Source: Terriglobales bacterium
GTDB lineage: Bacteria; Acidobacteriota; Terriglobia; Terriglobales; Acidobacteriaceae
DNA length: 40,134 nucleotides
Assembly (NCBI GenBank): GCA_025936825.1
Contig: JAICSO010000034.1
Location: forward strand, 1-40,134
Direction of reading: 5' to 3'
Below the pieces are notes generated by a model, which ran no database searches, had not been told where the DNA came from, and saw only the letters and a list, made by a program, of their open reading frames with translations. Made by a program: the position numbers and the translations under genes. Positions 17,995-27,911 of the stretch are shown here, piece after piece; within the stretch, counting starts at the first letter, position 1; each line of letters begins with the position of its first letter.

Positions 17995-18810
17995 CTACGC
18001 GATCTCCACCATGTCGCCCTCCGAGATGGTCCCGGGTTGCATGACTTGGGTCCACATCCCGGCTTTGCCCCCATGGGTTCGATGCAGCGTCTTGAAGATG
18101 TTTACATCCGTGTCCAGACCCCGTTGGGCGCGGTTGACCATCGTGCAGCGTATGCATCGCTGACGTGGGATGAGCTGTGCCGAACCGACGCTAAGCTGAC
18201 GATCTGCCCACGCGTCCTCGGCCCACCCCTCGCCATTAAGCTGGATCAAGATATTCGGGCGGAAACGACGCACGTCCCAAGCGCCAGCGGGATAAGCGAC
18301 TGCACCGCTACGCAAGCCGGCGGTGCTGATCACTAGGACAGGGAACGCATCAACGAAACGCCCCTTCGGCATCGTCCATTCAATCGCTTGACTCGCGTCG
18401 TCGGTGGCGTCGGCAAAGTACTCGGCGCGTGCCGTGTCGCTCTCCGAGGCGGCTACTAAGGCGACGGGCTTGCCTAACCATGCTGAGAGTGCGGCATCTG
18501 TTACGGGACCTGTTCCAGCCATCTCTTCGCCGTCGGGTAGGGTGATTACGGGAAGATCGCTTCCAGCCAAACGCGACGATGCAAATAGCAGGCGCGGCTC
18601 ACGCCGGGCGGTGAGGATTCGACCATCGCGACGATCCTGAATGCCCCACATGCGGTCGCCTTCGATCCCATCGTCCACCAAACGCAGGGTGGGCAGCCGT
18701 TCTCCTAGGAGAGATTTCACTGGGTAGCGCCAAAGCTGCGCAATGCGCATGCTTGCTATAGCGGAACTCGCCTGATGCACAACGGGCACCTGAAAATTGC
18801 TGTTGCTCAT
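17995..18810 (-). CDS. MOSC-domain protein (YcbX/mARC-like molybdenum cofactor protein)
   Basis: A 271-aa product starting at ATG 18810, chosen because AAGAGGAAC precedes it. The frame is open to 18960 but that part overlaps the cupin gene. The MOSC N-terminal beta-barrel begins at ~21 (MRIAQLWRYPVKS, the usual xRYPVKS signature). The MOSC core contains RFRPNILI and RQRCIRCTMVNRAQRGLD, where Cys222 aligns by eye with the molybdenum-ligating cysteine of mARC/YcbX. There is no [2Fe-2S] domain at the C-terminus, unlike E. coli YcbX, so electrons would come from a separate protein. Members reduce N-hydroxylated compounds or bind Moco sulfur. It lies 113 nt downstream of the cupin gene on the same strand and may be co-transcribed. 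Confidence 0.85.
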   Translation of the reverse strand: MSNSNFQVPVVHQASSAIASMRIAQLWRYPVKSLLGERLPTLRLVDDGIEGDRMWGIQDRRDGRILTARREPRLLFASSRLAGSDLPVITLPDGEEMAGTGPVTDAALSAWLGKPVALVAASESDTARAEYFADATDDASQAIEWTMPKGRFVDAFPVLVISTAGLRSGAVAYPAGAWDVRRFRPNILIQLNGEGWAEDAWADRQLSVGSAQLIPRQRCIRCTMVNRAQRGLDTDVNIFKTLHRTHGGKAGMWTQVMQPGTISEGDMVEIA

Positions 18811-18923
18811 GGTTCCTCTTGGCACATCTGGGTGGTCGATCTCAGTCGGTTCTTCGGGCTTGGCATGTTGCTCGCTGAGCGAAATAAGAACGCGCACCGC
18901 CGCAGCAGTAGTTCTCCACTTGC

Positions 18924-19481
18924 TCACAGCTTCGATACGTCGAGAGGAGGTCCCAGCCACTTCATGCCGTGTGCCTCAGCGATTTTCGCGTCCACTGGCT
19001 GCTTGCTAGAAAGAGTGAAGAAATCCTCCATACTCCCAGCCGGCGTGAACCCCATCAGCATCCGTCCTGGCTTCTCACCGACGTAGGCCCATACATGAGG
19101 CACATTTCGTGGCGCGAGTATGGAATCGCCAGGACGAAGCGTGAAGCGCTGTTGGTCCACCTCGATCACCACCTTGTTGCCCTCAATGAGATAGAACCAT
19201 TCTTCTTGTGCATAGTGTAGGTGGCGCACCGGGCCGCCTTGCGGAAGGTTGCGATGCTCTATCAAGAAGAAACCGTCTTGGGTGTCTTTGGTAAGGACCT
19301 TGAAATCCAGGTGCGTGCGAGCGCGCGGCCCATGATGCTCTGCCCCAGTCGCGTCCGTGCCCGCAGCCACAAACACTGGCTTTCCCGACGGGCTTGCAAC
19401 TTCAGCGAACGTTCTCAACGGCTGGGCAAAAGGCACCCCCACCGCTACCTTTAAGAAATTACGCCGTTCGACGCTTTTCAT
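18924..19481 (-). CDS. Exported single-domain cupin protein
   Basis: A 185-aa product starting at ATG 19481 (MKSVERRNFLKVAVGVP), a Tat-like signal with RRNFLK. The frame is open upstream to 19613 but lacks meaning. The cupin core is at ~75-145, with motif 1 around His87/His89 (RHLHYAQEEWFYLIEG) and Glu93/Glu94, and motif 2 with His129 (PGDSILAPRNVPHVWAY), giving the 3-His/1-Glu metal set of RmlC-like cupins. The Tat signal suggests folding with metal before export. It precedes the MOSC gene. The function could be a dioxygenase, isomerase or quercetinase-like activity; the substrate cannot be read from the sequence. Confidence 0.8.
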   Translation of the reverse strand: MKSVERRNFLKVAVGVPFAQPLRTFAEVASPSGKPVFVAAGTDATGAEHHGPRARTHLDFKVLTKDTQDGFFLIEHRNLPQGGPVRHLHYAQEEWFYLIEGNKVVIEVDQQRFTLRPGDSILAPRNVPHVWAYVGEKPGRMLMGFTPAGSMEDFFTLSSKQPVDAKIAEAHGMKWLGPPLDVSKL

Positions 19482-20059
19482 GGCAGAAATGCTACTCCTG
19501 GCACGCGAGACCTGCACGCGTGCCGCGCACAATTCAAAGGACCGGTGGCCAGCGCAGAATCTAGCTCCAATAGTACCCAAGCTGCAAACTGCACGACACC
19601 GCCACTCATCCAATTTCTTGAACTTCCCGGATCACGAGCCAACCGGGAAGTTGAAACCGTAAACCAGAGCGTACTGGATTCGATGTCTGCCGTCGTTAGG
19701 AAGGGGACGCAAAAGGGGCCGGCAAGGGACGTGTAGGGAACTGATTCGTGTGCGCGGAAATGTGAGCAGTTGTGGACGGAGTCTACGGAATACGCTGCAA
19801 GTTCAACCTAAACTTCCGAAAATGAACTGTTAAGGCCAGACGATCCTAGAAGGTATCGAATAGCTATTGATCCGAGTTTAGCCTGGTTGGCTACGCCTAG
19901 GTGCCTAAATGATTCTAAACGTCAACGCAGTGCATATTCACTTTACCCCCTTCGGAAGTGCCCCGGGTCGGCCACCCATAACAAACTAGTAAACTACGCA
20001 GAAATGATACCGGAGACGTGATACCGCGTCCCCCGGCAAGCGCTTTGTCTTGAGATCCA
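19482..20059. other. Intergenic stretch upstream of the cupin gene
   Basis: About 580 bases run from the cupin start to the first tRNA-end-like repeat. They should contain the cupin promoter on the minus strand. No gene or RNA is supported; the open frames here are short and unlike their neighbours. Confidence 0.5.
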
Positions 20060-20185
20060 ACGGGAGAGCGTCGGATTCGAACTTAGCTCATAACGTAGTT
20101 TCAATAACATAGAGAACACGGCGGGCACTGTAAAAGCGATAGAAGACAGTGGTAAGCAGTGCTGACGGATCACAAACGGATCACG
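20060..20185. repeat. Integration-scar-like direct repeat, left copy
   Basis: This aligns with 29942-30067 in the same orientation; the block from TAACGTAGTTTCAATAACAT through CGGATCAC is nearly identical. On the minus strand it reads TTCGAATCC followed by a CTCTCC-type acceptor end, resembling a tRNA T-arm and 3' acceptor. The GGATCAC units repeat in tandem, as tail codons of tyrosine-recombinase genes sometimes do. I read it as the end of an old tRNA-targeted element. Weaker similarity runs on to ~20233, exactly where the greB fragment starts. Confidence 0.7.
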
Positions 20186-20233
20186 GCTGAGTGATCACTT
20201 GGAAAGCGCCAACGGTAGCCGAACATTGATGTG

Positions 20234-20437
20234 CCGCCGCTTGCCGTACGGATAGTCGGCGTTTTCACTGCGATCGCCATTGCTGGCAGCCCACGCCACC
20301 ACCTCCGTCACGGATGGGCGTTCCCTGGTGAGCAGAGGCCGGCGCTCATCTTTGAGGCGCTCCATCCCGCTCCGCGTGATGTAGTTCTTGCCTGGCGTCG
20401 CAGGCTCGTCCCTTTGTGGTTTTCTCGTAAACCCTTT
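20234..20437 (-). pseudogene. greB: greB fragment (transcript cleavage factor N-terminal coiled coil)
   Basis: About 68 codons match the N-terminal half of the GreB coiled coil: GKNYITRSGMERLKDER, then RPSVTEVVAWAASNGDRSENADY and YGKRR. GreB is ~155-165 aa and rescues backtracked RNA polymerase; here everything after KRR, the start of the second helix and the FKBP-like domain, is missing and replaced by repeat sequence. The frame has no proper start: the natural N-terminus (FTRKPQRDEPATPGK) is preceded by unrelated codons, and an ATG nearby lies in another frame. Bases 20438-20712 upstream hold no clear gene. The truncation coincides with the repeat end, so element insertion or deletion probably destroyed this copy. 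Confidence 0.8.
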
Positions 20438-20712
20438 CGCATCTCGTAGTCCTTCCAGGGCGAATCCCAATGGGTGCACCAATGAACACGGATGAACGCC
20501 GATAGAAAACACTGTAGGTCATCTGGCGGGTGGGCCCGGCCTTCAAACTGCAGAAGCCACCACAGCTGCGAGCGCCCCGTCCTTCGCGTACTTTGCGAGA
20601 GCGGGTACGACGACGGCATACACCCCCCGGGTCGCCCGATGGGCAGGAGATTTGTTTCACCTCGAACCACGACAATGTCGAGGGCCACTTCCACTAACAA
20701 CTTGGAGCGGTC

Positions 20713-22978
20713 TCATTCCGCTCGCAGTACATGCAACGGATCCACGATTGCAGCTTTCCGCGACGGCACGTAGGTCGCAATGCACGCAACGATAAGAATT
20801 GAAACCGTTGCTACTAAATAAGTCCACGGATCCACAGGGCTCACGTGATACAGCAGCGAACTCATCAGACGCATCGTTGTAAGAGCAACGGCAACACCAC
20901 CGACCACGCCAATCACTGTTAGTAGCAGTCCTTCGCGAATATACATTCGGGTGAGTGCCGCACGCTGCGCACCCAGAGCCATACGGATGCCAATTTCGCG
21001 TGTATGTTGCGAGATTGCATACGCGATCACGCCGTAAAGTCCAATGATGCCTAATAGCAGCGTCATGGCGCCTGCAACCGACAGCAGAACCAGAGTGAAC
21101 GAAGTTCGCGCCATCGATTTGGTGTACAGCCCACCGATCGTCTTGTTATAGGCAAGCGGCAGATCATGATTCACTGACCACACTGCACGTTCGCTATCGC
21201 TGAAGAATGACGCAGACCCGGCGCGCGGCGTGCGAATTACATAGTGTACATACCGGCGCACGAGTTCTTTTTGCGTGGCGAAATTGTCTTGGAACAGCCC
21301 CCAATAAACCGCAGTGGGCGGATCCTGATTTACGCCGTTATCGTACACATCACCAGCCACCCCAATGACTTCGTGCCAGAAATCGTTCAAGCCGACGTGT
21401 ACCAGTTTCCCGATAGCAGCGGCCGACGAGCCCCAGTACTTGCGAGCAAGATTTTCCGAGACAATGACGACTGGACGTTTCTCAAGCTCTTCCTGCCAGG
21501 TCATGTCTCGTCCCGCGATCAACGGGATGCCCATGGTCTTAAAGAAACCCGGCGATACGAACTTTTCCATGCTCAAGGGTGGAAGCTCGCGTTCTTTATA
21601 AGTGCGGTCGCTGGCATAAATAGGATCAAGAGGATGGTCCTGGATCATCGGCAGGCTTGATGAAATGGCAACTGAACTCACTCCGGGGACAGCGGCGAGT
21701 TGGTTCAAGATGGCCTGCTGCATGCGCAAAACATCGATCCGGCTTGTGTCAGGAACCTGCGACGTGGGAATAAAGATGTCGAACGATGCGATGGTATTCG
21801 GATCGCTGAATCCTGGGGAAACGCGGGTGAGTGCGCGGAAGGTGCGAATCATCAGCCCTGAGCAAATCAACAAGACCAGTGTCAGCGCAACCTGGACCAC
21901 AACCAGCGTTTTGCGTGCGCGATGCCGCTCTCGGCTTTGACTGAGGCCGCGCCCGCCTTCACGCAAACCGGTTTTGGCTTTGATACCTGAGTGTTTCAGA
22001 ACCGGAATCATACCGATGACAAGGCTGACGAATACTGCCAGGCCTGCCGTAAAAAGAAGCCCAGGTATATCAATGCCGATCTCATGCAGGCGCGGCAATC
22101 CCGTAGGCGCGGCAGCAACAATCAAATTTAGAGCGCCGTACGCGAGGCCCAGCCCGATGGCGCTGCCCGCGCATCCCAACATCAAACTTTCCAGCAGCAG
22201 TCCCGCGACCATATGTTTACGATCCGCTCCCAAAGCCGCGCGAATGGCAAGTTCCTGACGGCGGCCTTCGATGCGCACCAGCAGCAGGTTAGCTACGTTC
22301 GCACACGCTACCAAGAGAACGATAGCGATGCATCCCATCAATACCCAAAGCACATTGCCGATGTCGCCGATGACATCAATCTTCAGCGGCTAAAGAGTGG
22401 GAGTGAAATTTGCTTGTTCAAACAGCGCTATGCTGAAGTCTTTTGGCGGGGGAAAATTGTGCGTAGCAATCGGAACCAGGCGGGTCAAATCGGCCGTGGC
22501 TTGCTGCAAAGTAACTCCCGGTTTCAGGCGTGCCAAGCCGTTGGCACTGAAGCTGCCGAGTGTCGTTTTGGTGCGGTCAATTTGCCTTGGCACGACAACA
22601 TCCACATCGGAACGATCCATGAACACGAACTCGGCCGGCAGAATGCCGATAATTTCGTGCATCGCCCCATCTAACTTCAGAGTGCGGCCGACCACCGCAG
22701 CATCGCCACCCAAAATGCCGTTGCCAGAAAGCGTAAGTAAGAATGACGGTCTGCGGCGTCTCGGGCGAGTCATCCCGCCTAGTGAATAGGCGCCCGAGGG
22801 CAGGACGAACACCGAGAATGGGCAATGTGCCATCTGTCACTTGCAATCCCTGGACCGGCTCCGGCTGAGCGCCGCCCGTGATGTGAAACGACAAGAAGGC
22901 ATAGAGACCGACATCGAAAAGTGGCGCGCGGCCAAGTCGCCGGAAGACCTGCTTGAGTTGGCTAATAAGCGACTCCAT
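20713..22978 (-). pseudogene. FtsX/MacB-type (ADOP-like) ABC permease, broken by deletion, frameshift and stop
   Basis: The start at ATG 22978 (MESLISQLKQVFRRLGRAPLF) has AGGAGA upstream. Right after APLF the first membrane helix and much of the periplasmic domain are missing, so sequence jumps to YAFLSFHITGGAQPEPVQGL. A one-base shift near 22706-22712 (after QRHFG) is needed to continue into GGDAAVVGRTLKLDG. A TAG at 22390-22392 then interrupts the frame between FTPTL and PLKIDVIGDIG. The rest (546 codons) is intact, with WVLMGCIAIVLLVACANVANL, RRQELAIRAALGA, a second domain and a C-terminal HTREIGIRMALGAQ repeat. Such duplicated permeases are numerous in Acidobacteria and probably serve export or efflux. 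Three lesions make this copy a pseudogene. Confidence 0.85.
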
Positions 22979-23435
22979 GAAGTCTCCTGAAAGGCTTTTA
23001 ATTTTTGCGGGCGTTTCCCAGACGCCAGAGATGAACCTATTTGAGCGTGCAAATCGCTTACCAAGGCTGCGCCGCGCAAATGTAACATTCCAATGGCAGA
23101 CGCGTACGCAAACCGCCTGAACACGTTCGTTTTCGGATCGAAGTGTTCGTTCCTGAACAGCGCGTACGCATTCTGATACGCGGCTATCAAGACTTCGCAT
23201 GATAAAGCTTCCGGCTTGGCGCCTGGCAATGTGTTACCGCGGAAGTGGTGCAATTGAACCCGACGCGAGAGCTCGATCCAATCTTCGTCAATCTACTTAT
23301 GCATTTTCTTAGGAATGAGTGCCGCTGTCGTAAGAAGTGCAACGTCGAAGCTTGCTTCGTGAAATCGATTGGTCCAGGATGTCACAAAACGACAGTGCGA
23401 GATGACGATTAGCAACGTGCAGTTCGTGTGATGGC
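22979..23435. other. Intergenic stretch upstream of the broken permease
   Basis: It holds the leader of the permease pseudogene and nothing else I can support. A minus-strand open frame (22837-23253) overlaps the permease start and looks like chance. Confidence 0.45.
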
Positions 23436-23703
23436 GCAGTGAACTGAACCCCTACTCACCTGGCCCGGGAGTGACGCGTTGTCCGCTGCTCCGAGTCCGG
23501 CCTAGACTGAACTGCGAACCTGCAAGCCGTGAACCGCAATCGGCACGACCTCCGGTGTCGCTTTTTGTTCGGCGCTCCAGAAGCGGGCGCGACGACCTGA
23601 GTCTGGAAATTCTTCCTTCGGCGGCCGACAAACTGGTTCCCAATCGGTCGGTTTTTAGCCTTAACGGCACGCACCTGGGCGTTGCAAAACTGCATGTCAC
23701 TCA
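23436..23703. repeat. Dispersed ~265-bp repeat, copy A
   Basis: This aligns along its length with 29595-29858 in the same orientation, from GTGAACTGAACCCC to TGCAAAACTGCATGTCACTC. A minus-strand frame (23452-23700) beginning MTCSFATPRCVPLRL has a counterpart in copy B, but composition is poor and no ribosome site is seen. The plus-strand ACTGGTTCCCAATCGGT can fold with G-U pairs (see findings). Confidence 0.75.
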
Positions 23704-23939
23704 TTGGTCTTGGCGGGCTGATCAAGCAGCTTCGAGCGGAAGGGAGCAATGATCAATGCATTTCCGGTCTTAGGACCCTTCGGACTCTCAGTTTCACTCT
23801 GCGAAACCGCTAATTGATGCGTTATCCTTTGCCCCATGCCGTATCGCCGAGGACGTTGTCAATCCGTGCGAACCGCATGCGACAACGGCGGGCAAGGTCG
23901 AGTCGCAGCCTCACGGTTTGCGATGCTGCGCCTTCAATC

Positions 23940-25192
23940 ATGAACATGATTCGCAGGAACGTCCGATGGGTTCTCGTCGGCTTGGTGTTGGTGATCAGCG
24001 CGGTCTCTTATCTGGATCGTGTAAACATCTCGATCGCCGGCCCTTCGATTGAGCGCGAGTTTCATCTGGATCACATTCGCCTGGGCTGGGTTTTCAGTGC
24101 ATGGGTGCTAGGATACGCGCTTTTTCAGGCGCCAAGTGGGCGTCTGGCGGACCGCTTTGGGCCGAGAAAGATTTTACTGCTGGGAACGACGTGGTGGGCA
24201 GTATTCACCGCACTCACGGCGCTGGCGCCAGCCAATGTGGCGGGATCACTTTCCATCCTGGTGGTGGTTCGCTTCTTACTGGGGGTGGGGGAATCCATCG
24301 TCTATCCGGCCGGCAACCGTCTGGTGGCAGCGTGGATCCCTTCACAAGAACGCGAGCGGCAGTCACGCCGCCATTGATTGCATACATCATTTACTACTAC
24401 GGCTGGCGCTTGTCGCTCTGGACTTGCGCATTCATTGGGCTGCTAATTGGTGTGCTCTGGTTCTTGATGGCGCGCGATGAACCGGAACATCATCCGTGGG
24501 TGAGTCCGGCAGAAGTTTCCCTTATTTCGTCTGGCTTGCCAGACGCAACCAAGAGCGCGGAAAGCCAGTTGATGCCCTGGAGGACCATCCTTGGCTGCAA
24601 GGATGTCTGGGTCGTCACTGCCAGCTACTTTGGTTTCGTGTACGTCGCTTACATCTTCTTTACCTGGTTCTATACCTATCTGAACATGGTCCGTGGCCTC
24701 AATCTGAAGGCGAGCGCCGGGTATGCCATGCTGTCCTTTGCGGCCATCGCCATCTGCTCATCGCTCGGTGGCCTGATTAGCGATGGGTTGACGCTGAAGT
24801 ATGGCAAGCGCATCGGACGTTGCTATTCAGCCAGTGCTGCTACGCTCGTCGCTGCGGTGTTTGTCGGACTGGGGACTCATGTGGGAGATGCGCGACTGGC
24901 CAGCGTTGTGCTTGCGGGCGGCGCAGGCGCTTTATGCCTTGCGCAGAGCGCATTCTGGTCGGTGAGTTCCGATATCGGTGGCCGCTCGGCCGGATCGGTT
25001 TCCGGACTGATGAACATGGGCGGCCAGTTCGGGGGCGCCACTACTGCGAGCTTGACGCCCTTTGTAGCCGAGCATTTTGGATGGGACATGTCGTTTTGGG
25101 TGGCAGCTGGTTTGTGTTTTCTGAGCGCGGTTGCCTGGCTGATGGTGAATCCGAACCAACAACTCAAGGCCGCGCCAACGCAAGACGGGTAG
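23940..25192 (+). pseudogene. MFS sugar-acid transporter (ACS family type), internal deletion with frameshift
   Basis: The N-terminal half (from ATG 23940, MNMIRRNVRWVLVGLVLVIS) has MFS helices 1-4, YLDRVNISIAGPSI and the loop motif GRLADRFGPRK, typical of hexuronate/galactonate (ACS) symporters. At ~24350-24370 SQERERQSRRH runs to a stop, while the next frame resumes with VTPPLIAYIIYYYGWRLSLW. Intact relatives have ~20 extra residues here (a helix 5 start like GxxxAGVGxGxGV), so a short deletion shifted the frame. Helices 6-12 are otherwise well kept to the stop at 25192. The gene leads directly into the enolase-superfamily gene 48 nt downstream, so it was probably the uptake gene of that pathway. 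Confidence 0.85.
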
Positions 25193-25240
25193 ATCCAAAC
25201 GATTTGCAATGAACAAATAAAGGAACAAGAGGATGGCCGA

Positions 25241-26506
25241 ATGAGTCTACTCACGCGCAGGAAGATGCTCAAGAACGCAGCGTTGCCAATTGCCGGTACT
25301 TTTGCACTCCCCACTTTGGCTGCGGCAGTCCAGGATGCAAGCACTCCGTATCAGCGTCCCAAACTGAAGATTACTGACGTACGTACGGCTGTGGTCCGTG
25401 TGCATGGACTTCAAACGCATATCCGTGTTTATACCGATCAGGGGTTGTACGGGCAGGGCGAATCAACCGATGCGGCAGTCGGAACCGTATCGCTGATTAA
25501 CCAGTTCCGTCGTTTTTTGGTTGGACAGGACCCCCTGAATGTGGATGCCCTGTGGGAGAGGATCCGGGTCTCGGGAATCTTCGCGGGTGCGCAGGGCGGG
25601 CAATATGTGACGGCATTGACGGGTCTTGAAATCGCTTTGTGGGACTTAGCAGGCAAGGCTCTGGGCCTACCCGTCTATCAACTATTGGGTGGGAAGTTCC
25701 GCGACAAAATACGTATCTATTGCGACTCCGACATGGAAGATCCACTAGGCCCGGAGTCTGACCGGAAGCTTCCCTGGATTAAGAACCAAGGCTTTACAGC
25801 CATGAAGATCGACCTCGATGATGCCAGCGATCCGAACCGTTTCGATCGAGTAAACTGGACGGCCAATAACGCCGAGGTAGACCGCATGGTGAACTGGGTG
25901 AGGCACGTGCGGGACTCCATACCCAAGGAAATGGAACTCTGCTGCGACATGCATGGCCGGTACGATGCTGGGACGGCGAAGCGGGTGGCAAAGGAACTTG
26001 AACCGTTCCGTCTGCTCTGGCTGGAAGAACCTGTTGCGCCTGAAGACATTGATGCCATGGCGGATATTCGCCATTCGACGTCAACGCCGATTGCTACCGG
26101 GGAGAACTTGTACATGCGCTGGGGGTATCGCGAGCTACTGGATAAGGGCGCGGTAGATATCATCCAGCCAGACATTCAAAAGACCGGCGGACTCTCTGAA
26201 GGACGAAAAATCGCCAATCTGGCACAAACATATTATGTGCCGGTTGCGCCCCATTGCGTCGTATCGCCCATCGGCATGATGTCCACGGCACACGTCTGCG
26301 CCTCTATTCCTAATTTCCTGGTCTGCGAATGGCACTGGATCAACTTTCCCGAGCTTTGGAAGAACTGGGTGAAGGAAGGAGAGATCATCCAGAAGGGATA
26401 CGTCACTGTCACTGACAAGCCGGGCATTGGGCTTGAGATGAACGAAGAAGTGGCGCAAAAGTCCCAGATCCCGGGAACGACGTGGTTTGAGCCAACCAAA
26501 GCTTGA
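25241..26506 (+). CDS. Enolase-superfamily sugar-acid dehydratase (galactonate/mannonate dehydratase-like)
   Basis: A 421-aa product. The N-terminus MSLLTRRKMLKNAALPIAG is Tat-like (RRKMLK), unusual because most relatives are cytoplasmic. The capping domain is at ~42-160. The barrel motifs are Lys189-x-Asp191 (MKIDLD), Asp236 and His238 in CCDMHGRYD, Glu262/263 in WLEEP, Glu288 in TGEN, Asp311 in IIQPD and His338 in APHCVVSPIG. The metal set D/E/E plus a His-Asp dyad and the D-x-H pair match the mannonate/galactonate dehydratase group rather than mandelate racemase (KxK). It would dehydrate an aldonic acid to a 2-keto-3-deoxy acid. It follows the broken MFS gene and precedes the RraA-like gene in what looks like one operon. 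Confidence 0.85.
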   Translation: MSLLTRRKMLKNAALPIAGTFALPTLAAAVQDASTPYQRPKLKITDVRTAVVRVHGLQTHIRVYTDQGLYGQGESTDAAVGTVSLINQFRRFLVGQDPLNVDALWERIRVSGIFAGAQGGQYVTALTGLEIALWDLAGKALGLPVYQLLGGKFRDKIRIYCDSDMEDPLGPESDRKLPWIKNQGFTAMKIDLDDASDPNRFDRVNWTANNAEVDRMVNWVRHVRDSIPKEMELCCDMHGRYDAGTAKRVAKELEPFRLLWLEEPVAPEDIDAMADIRHSTSTPIATGENLYMRWGYRELLDKGAVDIIQPDIQKTGGLSEGRKIANLAQTYYVPVAPHCVVSPIGMMSTAHVCASIPNFLVCEWHWINFPELWKNWVKEGEIIQKGYVTVTDKPGIGLEMNEEVAQKSQIPGTTWFEPTKA

Positions 26507-26532
26507 GAAGACAAACTGGAGCGAACGCGGTC

Positions 26533-27504
26533 ATGACGAGAGAACTGAGTCGAATTTCCTGCGCAACTCTGTATCTGGTGCTTATCGCGGCGATTGTGCC
26601 CACTGCGCCCGCACAACAGGGGTTCTTTACTTCTGGGGATGTACTTAAGTACACGCCGGATTGGCATGGGGAACGCTTTCCGGATGGCCGTCCCAAAGTA
26701 CCGGACGACATTCTGGATCGCATGAAGCCAGTAACACTCGAAGAAGCCTGGGCGGTGCTTCAGCAAAACGGCTTCATGCACCAGTACGAGGATGGTTGGC
26801 TGACCATTCACGAGGGCAAAGTGCTGGTTGGTCGAGCGCTTACGGCAACGTGGATGCCCGGCCGGCCCGACGTACAAAAGTTGATTGAAGAAGAAGGCGA
26901 GAAGATGCATAGGATCGGCGGGATGAATGCCTGGCCAGTTGACATGCTGCAAAAGCGCGACGTCTACACCTGCGACCACTTCGGGCTGAAAGAGGGTGGA
27001 CCTTCTATAGGTGACAATGTCGGGAATGCGATCTACGCCAAGTCAGGCAACGGTATTGTTTACGATGGCGCGGTGCGCGACATCAACGGTCTCGATGAAT
27101 TGCCTAATTTCGTTGCCTTTGTTCGCTATTACGATCCGTCGCATCATTATGGATCCCTGAAGACGGGCAAGCTGCTCAACTCAACCATGGTCGGTATCAA
27201 TGCTCCGACGAGGATCGGCCACGTGATGGTCATGCCGGGTGACGTGGTGCTAGGACGAAACGGTGGGGTTATCTTCATTCCGCCGCAACTCGCTGAACAG
27301 GTAGTTAAGTCCTCAGAAGAAACTCACCTCCGTGATCTTTTTGGACACCAACGGCTGCAAGAAGACAAATACACCGCCGGACAGATTGATGCCCGCTGGA
27401 CTGATCCTATCGAGCAGGATTATTTCCTGTGGCTGAAGCAGAATGAAGACCATCTGCCTTTTCCGAAATCTCGTATCGAGGAGATTCTGAGAGAACGCAA
27501 GTGA
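26533..27504 (+). CDS. Exported RraA-like (demethylmenaquinone methyltransferase-like fold) protein
   Basis: A 323-aa product starting at ATG 26533; an in-frame TTG at 26503 overlaps the upstream stop. Signal peptide ~1-28 (LYLVLIAAIVPTAPAQQ). The RraA core is at ~55-270, with the signature GNAIYAKSGNGIVYDGAVRD at 164-183, where Arg182-Asp183 are the metal/pyruvate-binding residues of HMG/CHA-aldolase-type members, followed by MPGDVVLGRNGGVIFIP. The family includes aldolases (4-hydroxy-4-methyl-2-oxoglutarate aldolase) and RNase E inhibitors. Next to a sugar-acid dehydratase, an aldolase cleaving a 2-keto-3-deoxy acid is the more likely role. It is ~100 aa longer than typical RraA (~160-220 aa), with N- and C-terminal extensions. 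A secreted RraA is uncommon. Confidence 0.8.
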   Translation: MTRELSRISCATLYLVLIAAIVPTAPAQQGFFTSGDVLKYTPDWHGERFPDGRPKVPDDILDRMKPVTLEEAWAVLQQNGFMHQYEDGWLTIHEGKVLVGRALTATWMPGRPDVQKLIEEEGEKMHRIGGMNAWPVDMLQKRDVYTCDHFGLKEGGPSIGDNVGNAIYAKSGNGIVYDGAVRDINGLDELPNFVAFVRYYDPSHHYGSLKTGKLLNSTMVGINAPTRIGHVMVMPGDVVLGRNGGVIFIPPQLAEQVVKSSEETHLRDLFGHQRLQEDKYTAGQIDARWTDPIEQDYFLWLKQNEDHLPFPKSRIEEILRERK

Positions 27505-27911
27505 CCTAACGGGCTGGAATGCAGCGAAGAGTGGCGATTAGAAAGCACGGTCCTAGGTGTCGAGGTCGCCAACGGTGACAACCCTATGGCAAGAACAGCC
27601 GTTGAACTGCACTTCGGCCTTCATGTGGCTTCCAGTCTAGCCCTTCGTAATTGGTGCGTTATGATGCAGCGGTCCGCAGCAAAAAGATCGTCAATTTTGT
27701 ACAGAAACTAGGGCAGGTTGGCGAATATCGCGGTTACACTCACCTGCCGTTAACCGGGATCGGCCCGTTCTCAGTGGGAGTTGCCCTCTGAGTTTAGGAT
27801 GCGCCTAGTCTCACTCCGTTTCCACCTGAACCATAGCGGCGTCATCCCTCGCAACGCTCATTGCGCTCTTATAGAATGACGCGAAATATCTTTTGGGAGA
27901 ATCGCTTCAAC
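27505..27911. other. Intergenic stretch between RraA-like and GFOR-like genes
   Basis: No gene is seen in these ~400 bases. The break in spacing suggests that the GFOR-like gene has its own promoter; GGGAG lies ~13 nt before ATG 27912. Confidence 0.45.

Noticed and set aside
19702-19711. GGGGACGC as a second tRNA-Glu attachment site
   Set aside because: Only about eight bases match and the orientation is opposite to that needed for a direct repeat.
20308-20700. 130-codon minus-strand frame beside the greB fragment
   Set aside because: It runs over greB in a different frame; the greB reading explains the conserved residues better.
22837-23253. 138-codon minus-strand frame upstream of the permease
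   Set aside because: It overlaps the permease start in another frame and has no recognisable features.
23452-23700. Minus-strand frame MTCSFATPRCVPLRL as a conserved small protein
   Set aside because: A similar frame exists in copy B, but similarity is explained by the DNA repeat; there is no ribosome site and composition is rich in Arg/Ser.
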